From positions 62,001 to 126,000 of the forward strand of contig JABVXV010000155.1 in NCBI GenBank assembly GCA_013365325.1: 64,000 nt of DNA, read 5' to 3'. Every line of letters begins with the position of its first letter. Positions within the stretch are counted from its first letter, which is position 1. Position numbers and translations under genes: made by a program. The stretch is from Dipetalonema caudispina. Taxonomy: Eukaryota > Nematoda > Chromadorea > Rhabditida > Onchocercidae. The notes below the pieces were generated by a model that saw only the letters and a list, made by a program, of their open reading frames with translations, ran no database searches and had not been told where the DNA came from. Of this stretch, positions 14,601-27,400 are shown one piece after another.

Positions 14601-16179
14601 CATTTCGTCCTTTGAAGTTGATGGAATCGATACATCGTATAAATCATCCTCCCGACGTTTCTTTGTTTGTGAAGCAAATACCTCACTTAATTCATCTTCT
14701 CGCTGTTCCCCACCGTCTGCAAAAATGGACTCAAATTACTAACCCATATAATTTCAAAGCAAAAAACTGTTTGTAAAGAAAAAGAAAACAAAGGTTTAAA
14801 ACGTCAAAAGTGGTAAGTAATTTTGAAGAATTCCTTACACCTCAGCAGCCACTCTATCAATTACTGATCTTCCTGACTACTTGCATCGAGTGACTATTCA
14901 ATAACTGTTACTAACTCATGGTAATGCCATTGTTTATTACCACTAATATTCTTACGTATGTCTTATGAATTAAATTAGGTAAAGATGAGATGATATCAGA
15001 ATAATGTATACAATGTAAACTATACCCTATATTTCCTTTTTCCCCTTTCCCGATGTTATTGTTTTTTTTTTAAACAAGAAAGAGTACAGACATAGCTGTG
15101 AGGAAGCTAGCTTTTGCAGGACACGCTTCTGTGCCTTGGTCATCGTTAGTTCTTCTACATAACGTTTTACTTGTCGATCACGCTAAAATTTGTTATAATC
15201 TCAGAAATAACATCTAATAGATATGTCCATTTATTTAAGTAATGATTTTTTGAAAAATAAATTTAAAAAAAAATAAGAAACAATCAAAAAATAAATCGAA
15301 AAGGTCATGGATCATTCGTTAAAAATTGATCCAAAGGAAGAAAACATTGATCCACTTGACTATGATAATCCAACTATTTTGCTTAAAACGGAATACAGTA
15401 TAGTGAAAAACTTTTTTCCTTAAAATCTTCTTAAGAAAAAAATCTCATGCTGAAAAATATCTTTAGTTATGAAATCTATAATTTCTTCCAGGAAAATACA
15501 GCACACTTCGAAATTAGAACTTTGAGAGTATACAGTAATAATGAAAAAAATACAAGCAATTTCTTTTTGAATATGGGCACGTTTGGACCATCGAAAACAA
15601 ATAGTGGTCGTATTTTGTAAAATAGAAGTTTCGCCAGACGTCGTAACACAAGTGACAAATGCGGACATTTGGCATTCAGTTGATGTTCCGAATAACCACA
15701 GGCTGCTTGATGAAGCCATAATGAAATATCTGGAATAATAGGGAAATTTTTGCATAATGATGATAATATGTAATTGATACACTTTGCGGCAACTTTGAAA
15801 CATTTTATTCCTTACTTCATATTATCTGAAATATTTGATACGAATCACAACCTTAACGAAATCTTTATATGAAAAATAGTACAATATAAATGGTATAATA
15901 TTTTACAAATACATCAGATAATCCACAATTGTTAATATTGTCCAATGAATTTTGATAAATTACCAAAAAAAAAAAAAAAAAAGTCTTCCAAAGCATAGTA
16001 ATTAATCCCTAATGTCTTCCTTATTTGACATAATTTAAAATAATCTACAAATTTTGTAAAAACTTATAAGAAATCAAAATAATGAACAAACCAATTGCAA
16101 GGCGTTTTCCTTCAAGGGATTCTAAGGTTACTGGTTCAGCTACAGGTTCCAATACTTGCCATAATCCTTGTATACCCAT
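8620..16179 (-). CDS. xpg-1: XPG/ERCC5 (Rad2-family) DNA repair endonuclease, multi-exon
   Basis: Structure-specific flap endonuclease that makes the 3' cut in nucleotide excision repair; expected in the nucleus. The start is at 16179: exon 1 (16179-16092) encodes [12 protein letters not shown], the canonical XPG start. Exon 2 (15729-15554) completes the N domain with DISLWL and FVFDG, keeping Asp30 and Asp77 of the human enzyme. An acidic spacer follows across exons near 15182, 14717, 14095, 13839, 13520, 13010, 12660, 12490, 12180 and 11710. The I domain covers 11488-10680: GEAEAQ (human Glu789/Glu791), [10 protein letters not shown] (Asp812) and [15 protein letters not shown], the helix-hairpin-helix entry. 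The C-terminal part (10545-8620) has [16 protein letters not shown], a WEKLGWDRK block, and a basic tail with KRKRPSK and MKRRKN as likely nuclear localisation signals. The catalytic set is intact and the spacer looks shorter than in vertebrates. Exon edges in the spacer are approximate. Divergent to lpd-3. Confidence 0.93.
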
Positions 16180-16264
16180 ATCTGTAACATTCACTTTCAC
16201 ATTGAATTAAAATATAACATTCATCAAAATAAATTTATTTCTCAAAAATTATTCCCATATAATA

Positions 16265-16326
16265 TAACGTTTAAATAATTAAACGTAACGTTTAAAAAAG
16301 TGATTAAACGTAACGTTTAAATAATT
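16265..16326. promoter_or_regulatory. Tandem AACGTT-containing inverted repeats upstream of xpg-1
   Basis: The motif TAACGTTTAAA occurs three times. The second and third copies extend leftwards to ATTAAACGTAACGTTTAAA, which is close to an inverted repeat. The array sits 86-147 bases upstream of the XPG start codon, where a shared or XPG promoter is expected. A regulatory role is inferred from position and symmetry only. Confidence 0.4.
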
Positions 16327-16429
16327 CCGCTACTCATTTCTTTTCTTTTCAATACTATTAAAATTTTGCAATTATTTTTAATCATTTCATTTTGTAACCA
16401 ATACAGATGTCTAATAATCCCTGCATGTC

Positions 16430-16700
16430 TAACTTCTTTTCAATCTTTGATACTATACTCTATTATCAATCATTTACTTTCAATCTTAAATACGATATTA
16501 TTTCATGCATATCACTAATCTATTCTCAACTTCTCGTAGCTATATTATCTCACAAATATCAGCAATCTCTGTATCATCCATTTTCATTGCTTAGTATCAC
16601 ACAATCTCAAAAATACTATTAATCTCTGCATCACTTTCAATGCTATACTATCTCACGAATATCTCCAACCTCTGCAACATCTCAAAACTCAAGCTTATTT
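16430..16700. repeat. Diverged tandem repeat of about 50-55 bp
   Basis: Similar blocks recur: a 'CTATATTATCTCACAAATAT' block, 'CAATCTCTGTATCATCC', then 'AATCTCTGCATCACTTTCAA', 'TACTATCTCACGAATATCTC' and 'CCAACCTCTGCAACATCTC'. The spacing is about 50-55 bases and divergence is high. The open frame starting at 16407 runs through this repeat and is not considered a gene. Confidence 0.45.
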
Positions 16701-16750
16701 CACGATCTTTCCCACACACCATTACTGCCTAACACTCTCCACCTAGCCAG

Positions 16751-16894
16751 ACAACGATCAAGAGCGATATTGGAACCAAAGTGGTGCAAAACTCCCTGGA
16801 ACACTATGGGAGCGTTTTTCAACCAGGCAGCAATGAAAATCACAATCTCAGCATTGCAGAAGTTAGTAAATTTTTGCAGGATTATGATGAATTT
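16751..16894 (+). CDS. lpd-3: Probable 5' coding exon of lpd-3 (tentative)
   Basis: A non-repetitive, coding-looking frame reads TTIKSDIGTKVVQNSLEHYG, continues through NLSIAEVSKFLQDYDEF, and is bounded by an acceptor (CCTAGCCAG just before 16751) and a possible GT donor after 16894. Spliced in phase 0 to the exon at 17595, its end falls just before the membrane anchor. From memory, the vertebrate BLTP1 N-terminus has a comparable SI-x-x-L-x-x-FL-x-E pattern at the same place. It has no in-frame ATG, so a further upstream exon would carry the start. If the frame is not spliced at 16894 it continues to a stop near 16950, so it could instead be the last exon of an unknown small gene. Confidence 0.4.
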
Positions 16895-17594
16895 GTTTAT
16901 CTATCGGATGTCTGGTCTGGTAAAATTGCTCCTGAATCTTGTTAATTCATTCCGAATTTGAATTTTCTGAATGGAAAAATTTGCTGTCATTACTACTACC
17001 ACTAATAATAATGCAACCATTTTGCTGCAAAATTTCCAATAAAAGTTTTCATTAAAATGCAAAAAAATCATTTGTAAAAATTTATTTTGATTCGTATGAA
17101 AATAGTTGCTCAGTGATATCATGCTTATTATCTCATTTCTGCATTTTCGTGGTGTGTCGAATTTAATTTTGCTGTCAATTTTTCGAAAATTTCATTCAAA
17201 GATATCGCTGTTTTTATCGTCACGCTATGTTTGACACAGTGATACAATGGATTTCAAATATCGTTCGTCTTCGTTTTGTTTTTGTTTTTCTCGAAAATTT
17301 CGATAATTTAACTTACTTCCCTCAATCATTGTTTGTGTTATCTTTCAGTTCCTCTTTAATTTTAGTTTTTGTGTTTCCGCTTTTTTGACATTCATTTTGT
17401 TCCTTTTAAATTTCACTCAAATTCAATTCATTCCTTCACAAACATTTGTGTTATAGCTTTCCTGTTCTCTCCTGAAATATAATATCAGTTTCATTTTAGA
17501 TTTCCAGCAAATTTCATCCCTTATCTCCAGTCAACTTCTTACCTCTGGTCACTTTACCCATTTTACAACAGCTTTTGAGCGCTTGTATTTTCAG

Positions 17595-20500
17595 AATATC
17601 GTAAATAATGTATCAGGTCGAAGCGTTATTTTTCTCATTCTTTTTTGCGCTTGGATTATTTTTTTGACCTTTTACATGTCACGTGTTATTGGACCTATTG
17701 CCGCACTTATTTTGACATATATAGCTCGAAAATGTGGATGGAAATGTGTCCTGAAATTGGGTTGGTTTTCATGTGATCATCAAAAAATCAAGCTAGTCTT
17801 CCCCGTATCATTTATTGGTGGCCATTTCACGAATTTTAATTTCACTTAAGCAGATTTCACTTTAACTTGTATATATTGCATTTAAAACTTCGTATGGACG
17901 AATTTCAGGTTTTAACCTGTATTTAGACGGTTGTTTTACTCAATTACTCAATTTTCATACTCTTCCATTTGAAAAGAAAAAATTTTTCCCCACGTATCTC
18001 TTTTGCTTTAAATATGAAAGCATATGAAGTATGGAATGAAATCATAATGGAATCTCAAATCGCTTCAGTCTCCATCAAACATCAAAATCGTATAATGTAA
18101 ATTTCATTTTAATTACCTCTCTTGTCTTTTAAAGGTTCATTATCAATCTCTTTGCTATCAGGAAAGGTAATGTTTCGCCATTTCACATTTATATGTGAAG
18201 ATTATGCTATTTATTGTAATGATGGTTATCTTATCTTCTCCTACTGGCGACACATCAAATTGATGGATCTTTATAAGCGAGAGTTTGTTTCTTGAAGTAT
18301 TATTGGGAACATTAGATTGAACTAGGCCTGATAGATTTAAACTTAATGTTATATTTAACAAAGATATATTTGATTAAGTTTATTATATCCTTGTTCTTTT
18401 AGCGAATGATCAAATGTAATAAATAATTAAGTTGTCTTTTTTATTATTATTGGAGAGAATTAAATATTCGAAATCCTACCAATATTTCGGAATTCCAGCC
18501 TGAAAGGTCGTTTACGCTTAACGTTGAATGGCTCACTTATTCACATATATAACCGTTTGGAAGCGTATCGGAAATTAACGAAAGATCCTAAATTTGAAAA
18601 ACTTTTCACAACAATTTCACAACATCAACAGCACACTGATAGAACTTTGCATTCAAACGAAGATGTTATCGGTATTGTTGGAAAATTTTCTTTTCATGCT
18701 TATTTTGAGAACTTCCAGTAATTTAGGAAAATTAGGCTGTCGTTTTTGACATAGCCAAGAAAAAATAAAAAAGTTATTTTTAGCTTATGTAAAATACCAT
18801 GTTCATTTTTCATGGTACAATAGTTAGTAAATAGAATTTAACTGCCTAACTTAATCAGTTATTTGTTAATCTAAGTTATGCAGTAAAGAAGGGATGGAAA
18901 AGTAGATTTAGATGCTTTTTATCGTTTCCGCTTTCTGTACCGACTATGCCATTTCCTGAAATGCTTCTATGATTGGGCCATTTCTTAGCTTTGAAATTGA
19001 GCACAATTCGAGGATTGAAAAGTTAGCTTCGATCAGTCAAAACATTTCGCTAAATTATGTCAATTAAATTAATCAAATTTGCCCCCTCAGTAAGTTCCCA
19101 ATTTTGTGCTTCAACTATGATTTATAATTTCGAGAATGAAATTCCTGATTTAATTTACAATTGGAAATCAATGTGGAAATGCCATCTCAAACGACAACCT
19201 TATAATATAATATATGCTAGAAAAAAGAGAAAAAAGTTTTATAAGAGAAAAAGGAATTGATAATAAAATAATTTAATTAGGAATTGACAAAGAATGATAT
19301 ATTGATAAGGTAGGGTGTGATTAGTTAGTAGTTCAATACATTCAAGAAATGATAATAAAGAATGATGAATTTCTATTGTTCCAGAAAAGAGTGATAAATT
19401 TCTAAAAAATTTTTGGGCATTTATTGGTACAATACGTATGTCTATCAAAAATGCCCGTGTATACGTTGGAAATCGGTTGCTACCCACTACGCTTGTCATT
19501 TTCTCACAGAAAACATTATGTAAGCTAATTGCTAATTTTAATTCTAATGTTAAATATTTGCTACGTTACATAGAATTACTATATTTGCTGAAAGCATGCA
19601 GAAGTTTTAACGTTCTTCAAAAATTACATGATAATTATTGGATCATACGTAGCAATAAAATGAAAGCTTAACGTGTATCTGTAAAAACATTCAATTACAC
19701 GTAGCGTAATCATTTCTTTCAAATATTAAACTACTTTAGTATATAATTGCCAGGAAAATACAGCATGATAATTAGAAATATTTTATTTTAATGTTGAAAT
19801 TGATTGTTTGGAATCTGATTCATCCCAGGCAAATAATCTAACCATTCGTTACATTGATATATACTGAATATTTGAGTCGTTCTGGGTCATATTGCTTTCC
19901 GGAAAAATTTCTTTTTGAAATTAATTAATTTTGTTAACTTTATCGGTAGAATAAAATTTGCTAGGATTAGATTAGTAACTAAGTTTAAATTACATCATTG
20001 CTTTCTTAACCAAACTGAGACTGATTTCTGTCTTACACTTTTTTTTCTTAATTTTTAAATGAGAAACAGAAATTGTTTTATTCACGAAAATTAATACATT
20101 GTCATCGACATGCTTTCAACTAGCGATTCCCATTTTAAAATTTAAAAATTTCATTTCAAATCTAATTTTATCAAAAGATAAGTATCCTTTCCTGTATAAT
20201 AATATCAACTAATTATTTCCATTGAAATTCTGGAAATTCCATTTCCGCATGCATCTATTCAATGTTAGTTATCTGATTCCAAATTATATCAGTGAAAAAT
20301 AGCACCGGAATGTTCTGGGTAATTCTAGAAAAAAAAAATATTCATGTTACCTTCCGGATTCTTGTTTGATATTAAGAAGAGAAAGAAAGTTTATAGTTAT
20401 TGGACGATTGGAGCAAGTGAACAATACTAAATTGTTGGTATGCTCCATTAATGGTTCATACTTCTCAATTTCATTAAATAATAACGAAGAATACGATGAA

Positions 20501-21451
20501 AGTGATCCGTGGAATTTGTGGAAACGCTACAACGCGCCTCGAACAATGGGAAGTGGTTTTAAAGTCCTTCAGAATGCTACATTAAAAGCTGTTTATCGTG
20601 AGAGTATCTTCGGTAAATATCAAGTTCTATATTCAAAGTCAATTTTTTCATTTTTCCAGCAAATTAATTACCATGATGAAAGAATTGCAGCACTACAAAG
20701 ATCGATCGAATTGATTTCTGGAATATTTATTCTTTACAATAATTGTATTTGGCATACAGTTCCATCATTTTTAAATTCGATAGATAATTCCATTAATTTG
20801 GTTTAGATTTAATTTCTAATGTGGATAGATGATTCCAAAAATATCGATTAATTTGATTTAAATTTAAAAAAAGACATGAAATCGGTGAAAAATTTTCTCT
20901 CTCTGGGAAATTTGAATGGAAGGAATATCATCCATTTCGTACAAGTACCAAAACAAACATAATATATGGAAATCAAAACAACCTCTGTTAATTACGCTCA
21001 AAAAGTTCTTAATTGTCCAGTAATCAAACTTAGATTAAATTGATCTGAACTGCAAATTATTGACGAAATGATCAAATCGAATACGCATAAGTAAACAATC
21101 AAATAAAACGCTATGATTTCGAACTTCTAAAGTTGAAAAAACATTACTTCGTTAATTCTTTCTTTTTTTTTTCATACATTTTTCTGCAAAATATTCAATC
21201 TAAGCAGCGCAATATATTCTTAAATTGAAAGAAAAAAGCAAACTCGAATTTATTGGAAATAAGTTGATAAATTTTAGTGATAATTACTGCTAAAAAACTA
21301 TTTTAGCTGATCCATCATCTGAACCAATTTGTGATCTGAATGTTGATTTTGGTGAAAATGTTGCTATTGCATATGGTCCATGGGCTGAAGCATGTCGAGT
21401 TGCTTTTGTCAACTACTTTTTTCCAGCAGATTTCACTGATGCTACACCGAC
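17595..21451 (+). other. lpd-3: lpd-3 exon block 1: membrane anchor and N-terminal chorein-like region
   Basis: Exons read: 17595-17760 (anchor); 18135 to about 18282 (SGKVM and CNDGYLIFSYWRH); 18499 to about 18716 (RLRLTLNGSLIHIYNRLEAY); about 19395-19670 (FWAFIGTIRMSIKNARVYVG); about 20363-20612 (VIGRLEQVNNTKLLV, then GSGFKVLQNATLKAVYRE); and 21307-21451 (VAIAYGPWAEACRVAFVNYF). Each lines up in order with the vertebrate BLTP1 N-terminal blocks I recall (HVYNRSDLY, GEGFVVMQ, YGPWADRQRDCLWKFFFP). The interval 18720-19390 contains weaker frames that may hold one more exon. Confidence 0.8.
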
Positions 21452-24400
21452 GTACGTTCAAACATAACAATTTCTTCAATTTTATGCTCATTCTATCTTG
21501 TGGAAATACTTTAAATATTACTTACTAAAATCTCATAAGATAGGATATATTTATGCAAAATTAAACACACATGCTTCATGTTACCTAATATTTTTACCTT
21601 CTAACTTCCTGATATTTTATCATTAAAAACCTAAAAAAAAAAAATTTTTAACTTTACCATCAAATCTAAATATTATCCAGCATAAATCATTCTCAGTGAA
21701 TTACCAAAAAGCAATGAGCGCAAAATACCATTGATAATGGATATTACATTGACGATGAGTGGTAGAACAACGATCAATTTGTGGTTTATGCGACATGATG
21801 AATTAAATACTGTGGCTGTAATCATCAAAAATGGCTTTTCAATAAAAGTATGTTGGGATTAGTAATGAAATTAGGAGACATTTGTCCAATTATCTCTAAT
21901 TAGAAGAGGACATTTTCTCAATAAACTAAGGGTAGATGTTAGTTAGTTTAGATCAGCTGATTCAAACTAATCAGATTTATCAAATGATCAGGCAGAATAA
22001 TTTAACAACTGATATTTTGGATAGTTTCCGACAAATTTTTTGCTTGCTAATAACCACATATGGTTAAAGTAGTGTTTTGAATGGAATTTGACTTAGAATG
22101 AAATTAAATATAAAATAATATGCAACATTGAAATCTATTGAAGTTCTAAGTTAATTAAGATTCTAAGCCAAATTTTTTTATACCAACAAATCAATAACGC
22201 TAATAATTGAAATAAATTATTTCACTTTTTCTTCAATATTACATATTAAATTAAAGATGGAAAATCCATTGGTAATCGCTGAAGAAGGATATAAAACGAT
22301 GATACAATTCAACATGAAAGATGTACAGTTTCTGCCAACTTCTGGATTTCGGAAATTAATTTCATATGAAGAATTGACTATGGAGTGCAATATATATAAT
22401 CCAAAACAATACGGGCAGCATCAAAAATGTGAAATTTTGATGAAAATGAATCGAGCTACAACGTGGTGCGTGTGGGAACATGTTGTATTCATGCAGGTAT
22501 TCGTCCTAATATACTTGAATTCTCTATAAGTTTAAAATTTGAATTTATTTAATATTTGTTTTAAAAGAAGGAAAAAGCGGATGAATCTTATACAGGATTT
22601 TGTAAGTGAAGTTTCGGCATATTATACGGAAGACTTGGCGCGATTTGTACCACAAATTTGGAACTGTCGGATAGAATTCACTAATGCAAAATTTATTTTT
22701 GTTACAAACGACAAAAATTGGGTGGATGCAAGGTATATTATCATTTTACCTGCATCAATATTAGTAACAACAACTAACAATAATAATACTGAATGCTTCG
22801 GTTTCGAAGTAAAAGGAGAAATTCCATAATCATATTTACTATGAAAATTTTAAACTGAATATTAAATACCTCCTAACGATATTACCTCTTAATATCGCAG
22901 TTCCCGGAAATTCACTCCGATCGAAATAACGTAGAAACTTAGAACCATTTTTTGTCAAACCTGTTTCTCTTTTCTCCCTGTCTTCATCTCTCTTTTTCTT
23001 CCTCTTTCCCTCTCCCTCTCTCTTCACCTCTCTCTGAGCTATATTGAGGTGTTGAATAATGGATATCTGTAAGAGATATTTGGCATTAAATCTAACATTT
23101 GCTTAGCAAATATAACCCTCTATAAATTCCCGAAGTTTGGTTGCTTAATAGTTCAAACTATTTTGTTATGTATCCAAAATACATAATTCATTTAAAAAAT
23201 AATTTTCGAATAGTTAATTTAAAATTAACTATTTTTAAATTTAGAAATCTTTTTGAATAAAACTTACTTTTCACGAATGCTTTAGCAATCCATCGAATAA
23301 TTTTCTGATTGCTCTTGTTGCAAAACGATTTGCAATCAATTGCAATTTGAATAAGACTGATTTTTGTCCACCAATTTGCTGCTGTAAATCTGTAATGGTT
23401 GCCAGTGAAGCGGTTGCTATCAAATTTCATATACCTCAACGAAGTACCTTATCACCAGTAATACATACTCTTTATGATAATTCATTTCATTCTGTAAAAC
23501 ATTCAAGTATTTATGTATCAACAGCACTCGATATCGATGGGGTAACTTTTATCAATTTATGGTTGAAAAATTTTGCTATTAGTCAAAATTTATTCTTTTT
23601 ATAACTTAATTTAATCGTTGTAATATTATTCTTGCATAAATAATAAAACATTATAAATTTAACTTCTAAAATAGTTCAGTGAAGTTCTCTTAGTAACAAA
23701 GTAAATATAATTTGAAATTTTGAAAAAGTTCGAAGATTGATCGAAACCATTTTGGAAAATAAGATGCAATTACATCATTTTTCTCATTTTATTCTTTTTT
23801 TTTCCAAAAAATGTAGCTAATCTTTTTTTGGTTTCTTTTATTCGAAGTAAGTTTTAGGACTTTTAAAAAATTAAATTTTAAAATATTTATTTCAGGATTG
23901 GTTAGATTTTTTACGCACTCGACAGATTACATTTACATATGATTATACGTGGCATCCGATATATTCCCCATATCAAAGCGATTTACCAACACGAATTAAA
24001 ATAACTACAACCCGATATCCGGCACATCCGTTTGAATTAGAACCTGATTCTGCGCAAATAGAAGTAAGTTACTGTAGAAACATATTATGTCATTTCGACA
24101 TCTAATTCTTTTATTCCATGAAATATTTTAAAATAATTGTATGATCATAAAATAAGCAAACATTGATGATCACTTCAGATTGTTATTCAGTCACCGGAAT
24201 TGTTCCTTTCCGGTTTTGCCTTATGGATTATCAAAAATTATATTAATGACTACTTCGGCACATATAGTCAGGTTAGGTTTTGCTTCTTGTATTTCAAAAT
24301 TTTTAAATTAAATCAGTATAACGATTATGTTGCATGAAAATTTTGAAGGGAGACAAAAAGTTCAAAGATATGTTTTATTTCTTTCAAATTCAAATTTATC

Positions 24401-27400
24401 AGTTTCAAAATTATATAATTCCACAATTCGTCATAATTTTAAAAGACAATGAATAAATTTTCCAAGTGCAAGAGAATCAGTTTCAAATGTCAAAATAATC
24501 AATTTTAATTATATTCCAAATTTTTATTTCCCTCATTTATTCGAATGTTTGGCACATTGATTATTTCATTTCATGCTTTTTGCTTTTTGTTTGTGAAATT
24601 CCCTAAAAAAGTATTGTTTTACCATAAATTTGCATAAAATTACAGCAACAATCAGACATGGATTCGTATCATGCCCATGCATTACCTTCTAGAAGACTTT
24701 ACGGTGACATAAAACACGAAGTTGAAAAGTATCGACCGTTGAATATGAAATTAAGTATTCGATTTCAAAATGTTCATGGACATTGCCTAACTCATACTAT
24801 CAAAACAACGGGTGAAAATCCTGGTAATTCTTTGTTGTTATCTACAAATTTAATAATTTTTCGATGTATCCAAATTTAATTGCAACATTTAATATATTAT
24901 TTTATTGCAGATACGTGTCCAACAATGAAAACTGATATTATAGTCGTAGAAATTGTACGAGAAACTCGTGATTTAAGATTTCAAGTACGTAGTTTCAATT
25001 TATTAAATTCCAAATTTTAACTTCGTTTTCGCCAACATCATCTCTTGTAGGAAAAATTTTCCGATTCATGAATTTTTACAAACTTGTAAATATCCAGAAG
25101 TTCACGGAGAAAAAAGCATAACTTAAATTTTCATATTATTCAAAACCAATATTGATGCATATCCTATTAATAACTACTTCAGTTTATCAAACTAATATTT
25201 TTTACCAAATTGTACCAAATATTTCAACGATTAGTTGAATTTTATCCCTATTATTTCTAAAAAAAGGAAAATATCTCGCATATGAATAGTGACAAAAAAA
25301 CTGGAAGTTTTCAGGTGTTTATTGCTGGATTGCAAATACTCTTCCGGAAATCGGAATCACTCAAAAAAGTACAAAGTGGTTTTATATCGATTGATCGGAT
25401 TGCTATACGCATGCATTCGTTTTCATCTGAATTGCATATTCCATGGGATGCAGGTGTTGTTGAATATGCAAGTGCATTGGAAATAATTATCGGTGAAATT
25501 GCAGCTAAAATTGATCCAACACAAGTAAATATTATTTATTTATATCTTAAATTGATTAATTTAATTTAATTATCAATTTTGAACTGCCAAAAATTCCAAG
25601 ATGTTGGGAAGATTACCGCAATTCAATCATTTTTTTTCTGTATAATTTTTAAATTATCTTTTAATTGAATAGCTTTTACATAGGATTAGGGAAATAACAG
25701 CAATTATATCATCAAATCATTACAAAATAACGGCTAAAATTAGAATAATCGGAATTAAAGTAAATGTAATAGTTTTCTTAAACTCTAAAATAGTAACTTT
25801 TTTTAAATGTGTATGGTAAAGCATACCTTACGTATTTAAACAATAACGTTTCAAATCATATTTATGAATTTTGAAATAAATTTTGTAAAATTAAAATAGG
25901 TTTCATTACAGTTAGTATGTCTTACACAAATGTTAGAAGGTTTTTTGCTATTAGCTACAGCAGTTGACGAAGAACTTCTGGTACCGGAAATGTTAGTTTG
26001 CATGTTTCATTTCTTACGTTTTCTTCAAATTTTTAATTATATAAACTCATTATCTTTTTCAATAGAAAAAAAGGTGATAAATTTTCAAAAACAGAAAAAA
26101 ATTTTAAAATTTTACGGAACTTAAGAAATAATTCCTTGATAAATTACAATGAATAGGCCATAATTTCCATCTATAATACTAGCTCGGTATCATTTTCTTA
26201 TTTTAGAAGACCAACCATATAGGGTTAAATTCTATGCTTTATATCAATTCTTTGAAAAAGTGTTAAGCAAGAAATATAATCCATCAGTATCTTTTAAAAT
26301 GAAAATTTTGAAACTTTGCCGGTTCGGTTTTTACTCTACAGAAGTTTTAAGGATGGTGAGATATTAACTTTTCTTCAACTTTATTGTAAATCTACAATTT
26401 CCACTCGAGCTATCTTTAAAATCGTTCGATCTATTTCAATCACATTCGAATATTTTCTCACATTGTTTGATCAATATATAATTATGTCATTAATTACTCC
26501 AATTGTTTCTTGCATATTTTTCTTTTTTACCACCTTCATTTAATTAGAACTAAAAAAATAAATATCAATTTTGATTATTTCTTTAAAACTGAGTTATCTT
26601 CTGTTTCCGAATTTTTGAATTCACTTAATCATCCGAAGAAATCTCCCGGGATACATTAAGTATTAGGTAATTTTTTTAATGCTTTTCAACAGCATCAATA
26701 CAGTATCTGATACAGTAAATGTGAGATATGATGCAATATTTCTGTTATCGGCTGACACGATTCATGTTAAAAATCAACAGGCAGTCTATCGAAATGTGCA
26801 TTTAGAAGGGGAAAAAAAAAGAAGAACTAAACAATCCTATCACTTTTTCTCTTCTGTTTTGAATATTTCTTAAATTATTATTTATATTTTTTGTGTGGTA
26901 AACATTAGTACGTGAAGCTTCGCTACGTAAGGGCGTGTATGCCGCAATATGCAAGTATGGTAACAAAACATAATGAATTTATGAATTATTCAAGTAATCG
27001 TTTTAACAGAAGAGGAAGGCATTATTATCCAATTTAGAGCATTTTTTCCATTTTCTTCCAATTTCAGGTATGATTTATGTCAACATATGAATGATGTGCG
27101 CACTTGTCCATATTCAAATCTTGAATTGATCGGTTTGAAAAATCGCTCTCAGAATTGTGAATGTTCTAAAAATGTTCGGTTTTTTTCACTCTTTTTTTGA
27201 TATTTAAATATAGAAATTTTAATTCAAATTCATAATTACCTTACTAATGACTGTTTACATCTAAGAATTGTGCTAACTCTTTCAAAGAATCTAACATTTT
27301 AATCGAAAGCTGTCACACTCATTGCTAAAGATTCCAAATGTTTCTGATATGAGATATCACAACTTGAAAAAAAAAAACAAAAAACTTTTAATATTTAAAA

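Larger units (their letters stand above)
16180..17594. other. Divergent intergenic interval between xpg-1 and lpd-3
   Basis: This interval separates the XPG start (minus) from the first secure lpd-3 exon (plus), so it should hold both promoters. It contains AACGTT-centred inverted repeats near the XPG start, a diverged repeat block, and a coding-like exon at 16751-16894 that I assign tentatively to lpd-3. The stretch 16950-17580 shows only T-rich sequence. Its last bases before 17595 end in TTTTCAG, so the 17595 exon is preceded by an intron and the true start codon lies further upstream. Confidence 0.6.

Noticed and set aside
15420..15803. 127-codon minus-strand frame
   Set aside because: It overlaps XPG exon 2 in a different frame; the conserved frame containing FVFDG is the real one.
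16407..16622. 71-codon plus-strand frame in the divergent interval
   Set aside because: It runs through the diverged 50-55-bp repeat and has no protein-like pattern.
22890..22932. Possible extra lpd-3 exon reading SSRKFTPIEIT
   Set aside because: The exons ending at 22732 and starting at 23286 join in phase and give a continuous match to the family (NWVDA then SNPSNN), leaving no place for it.
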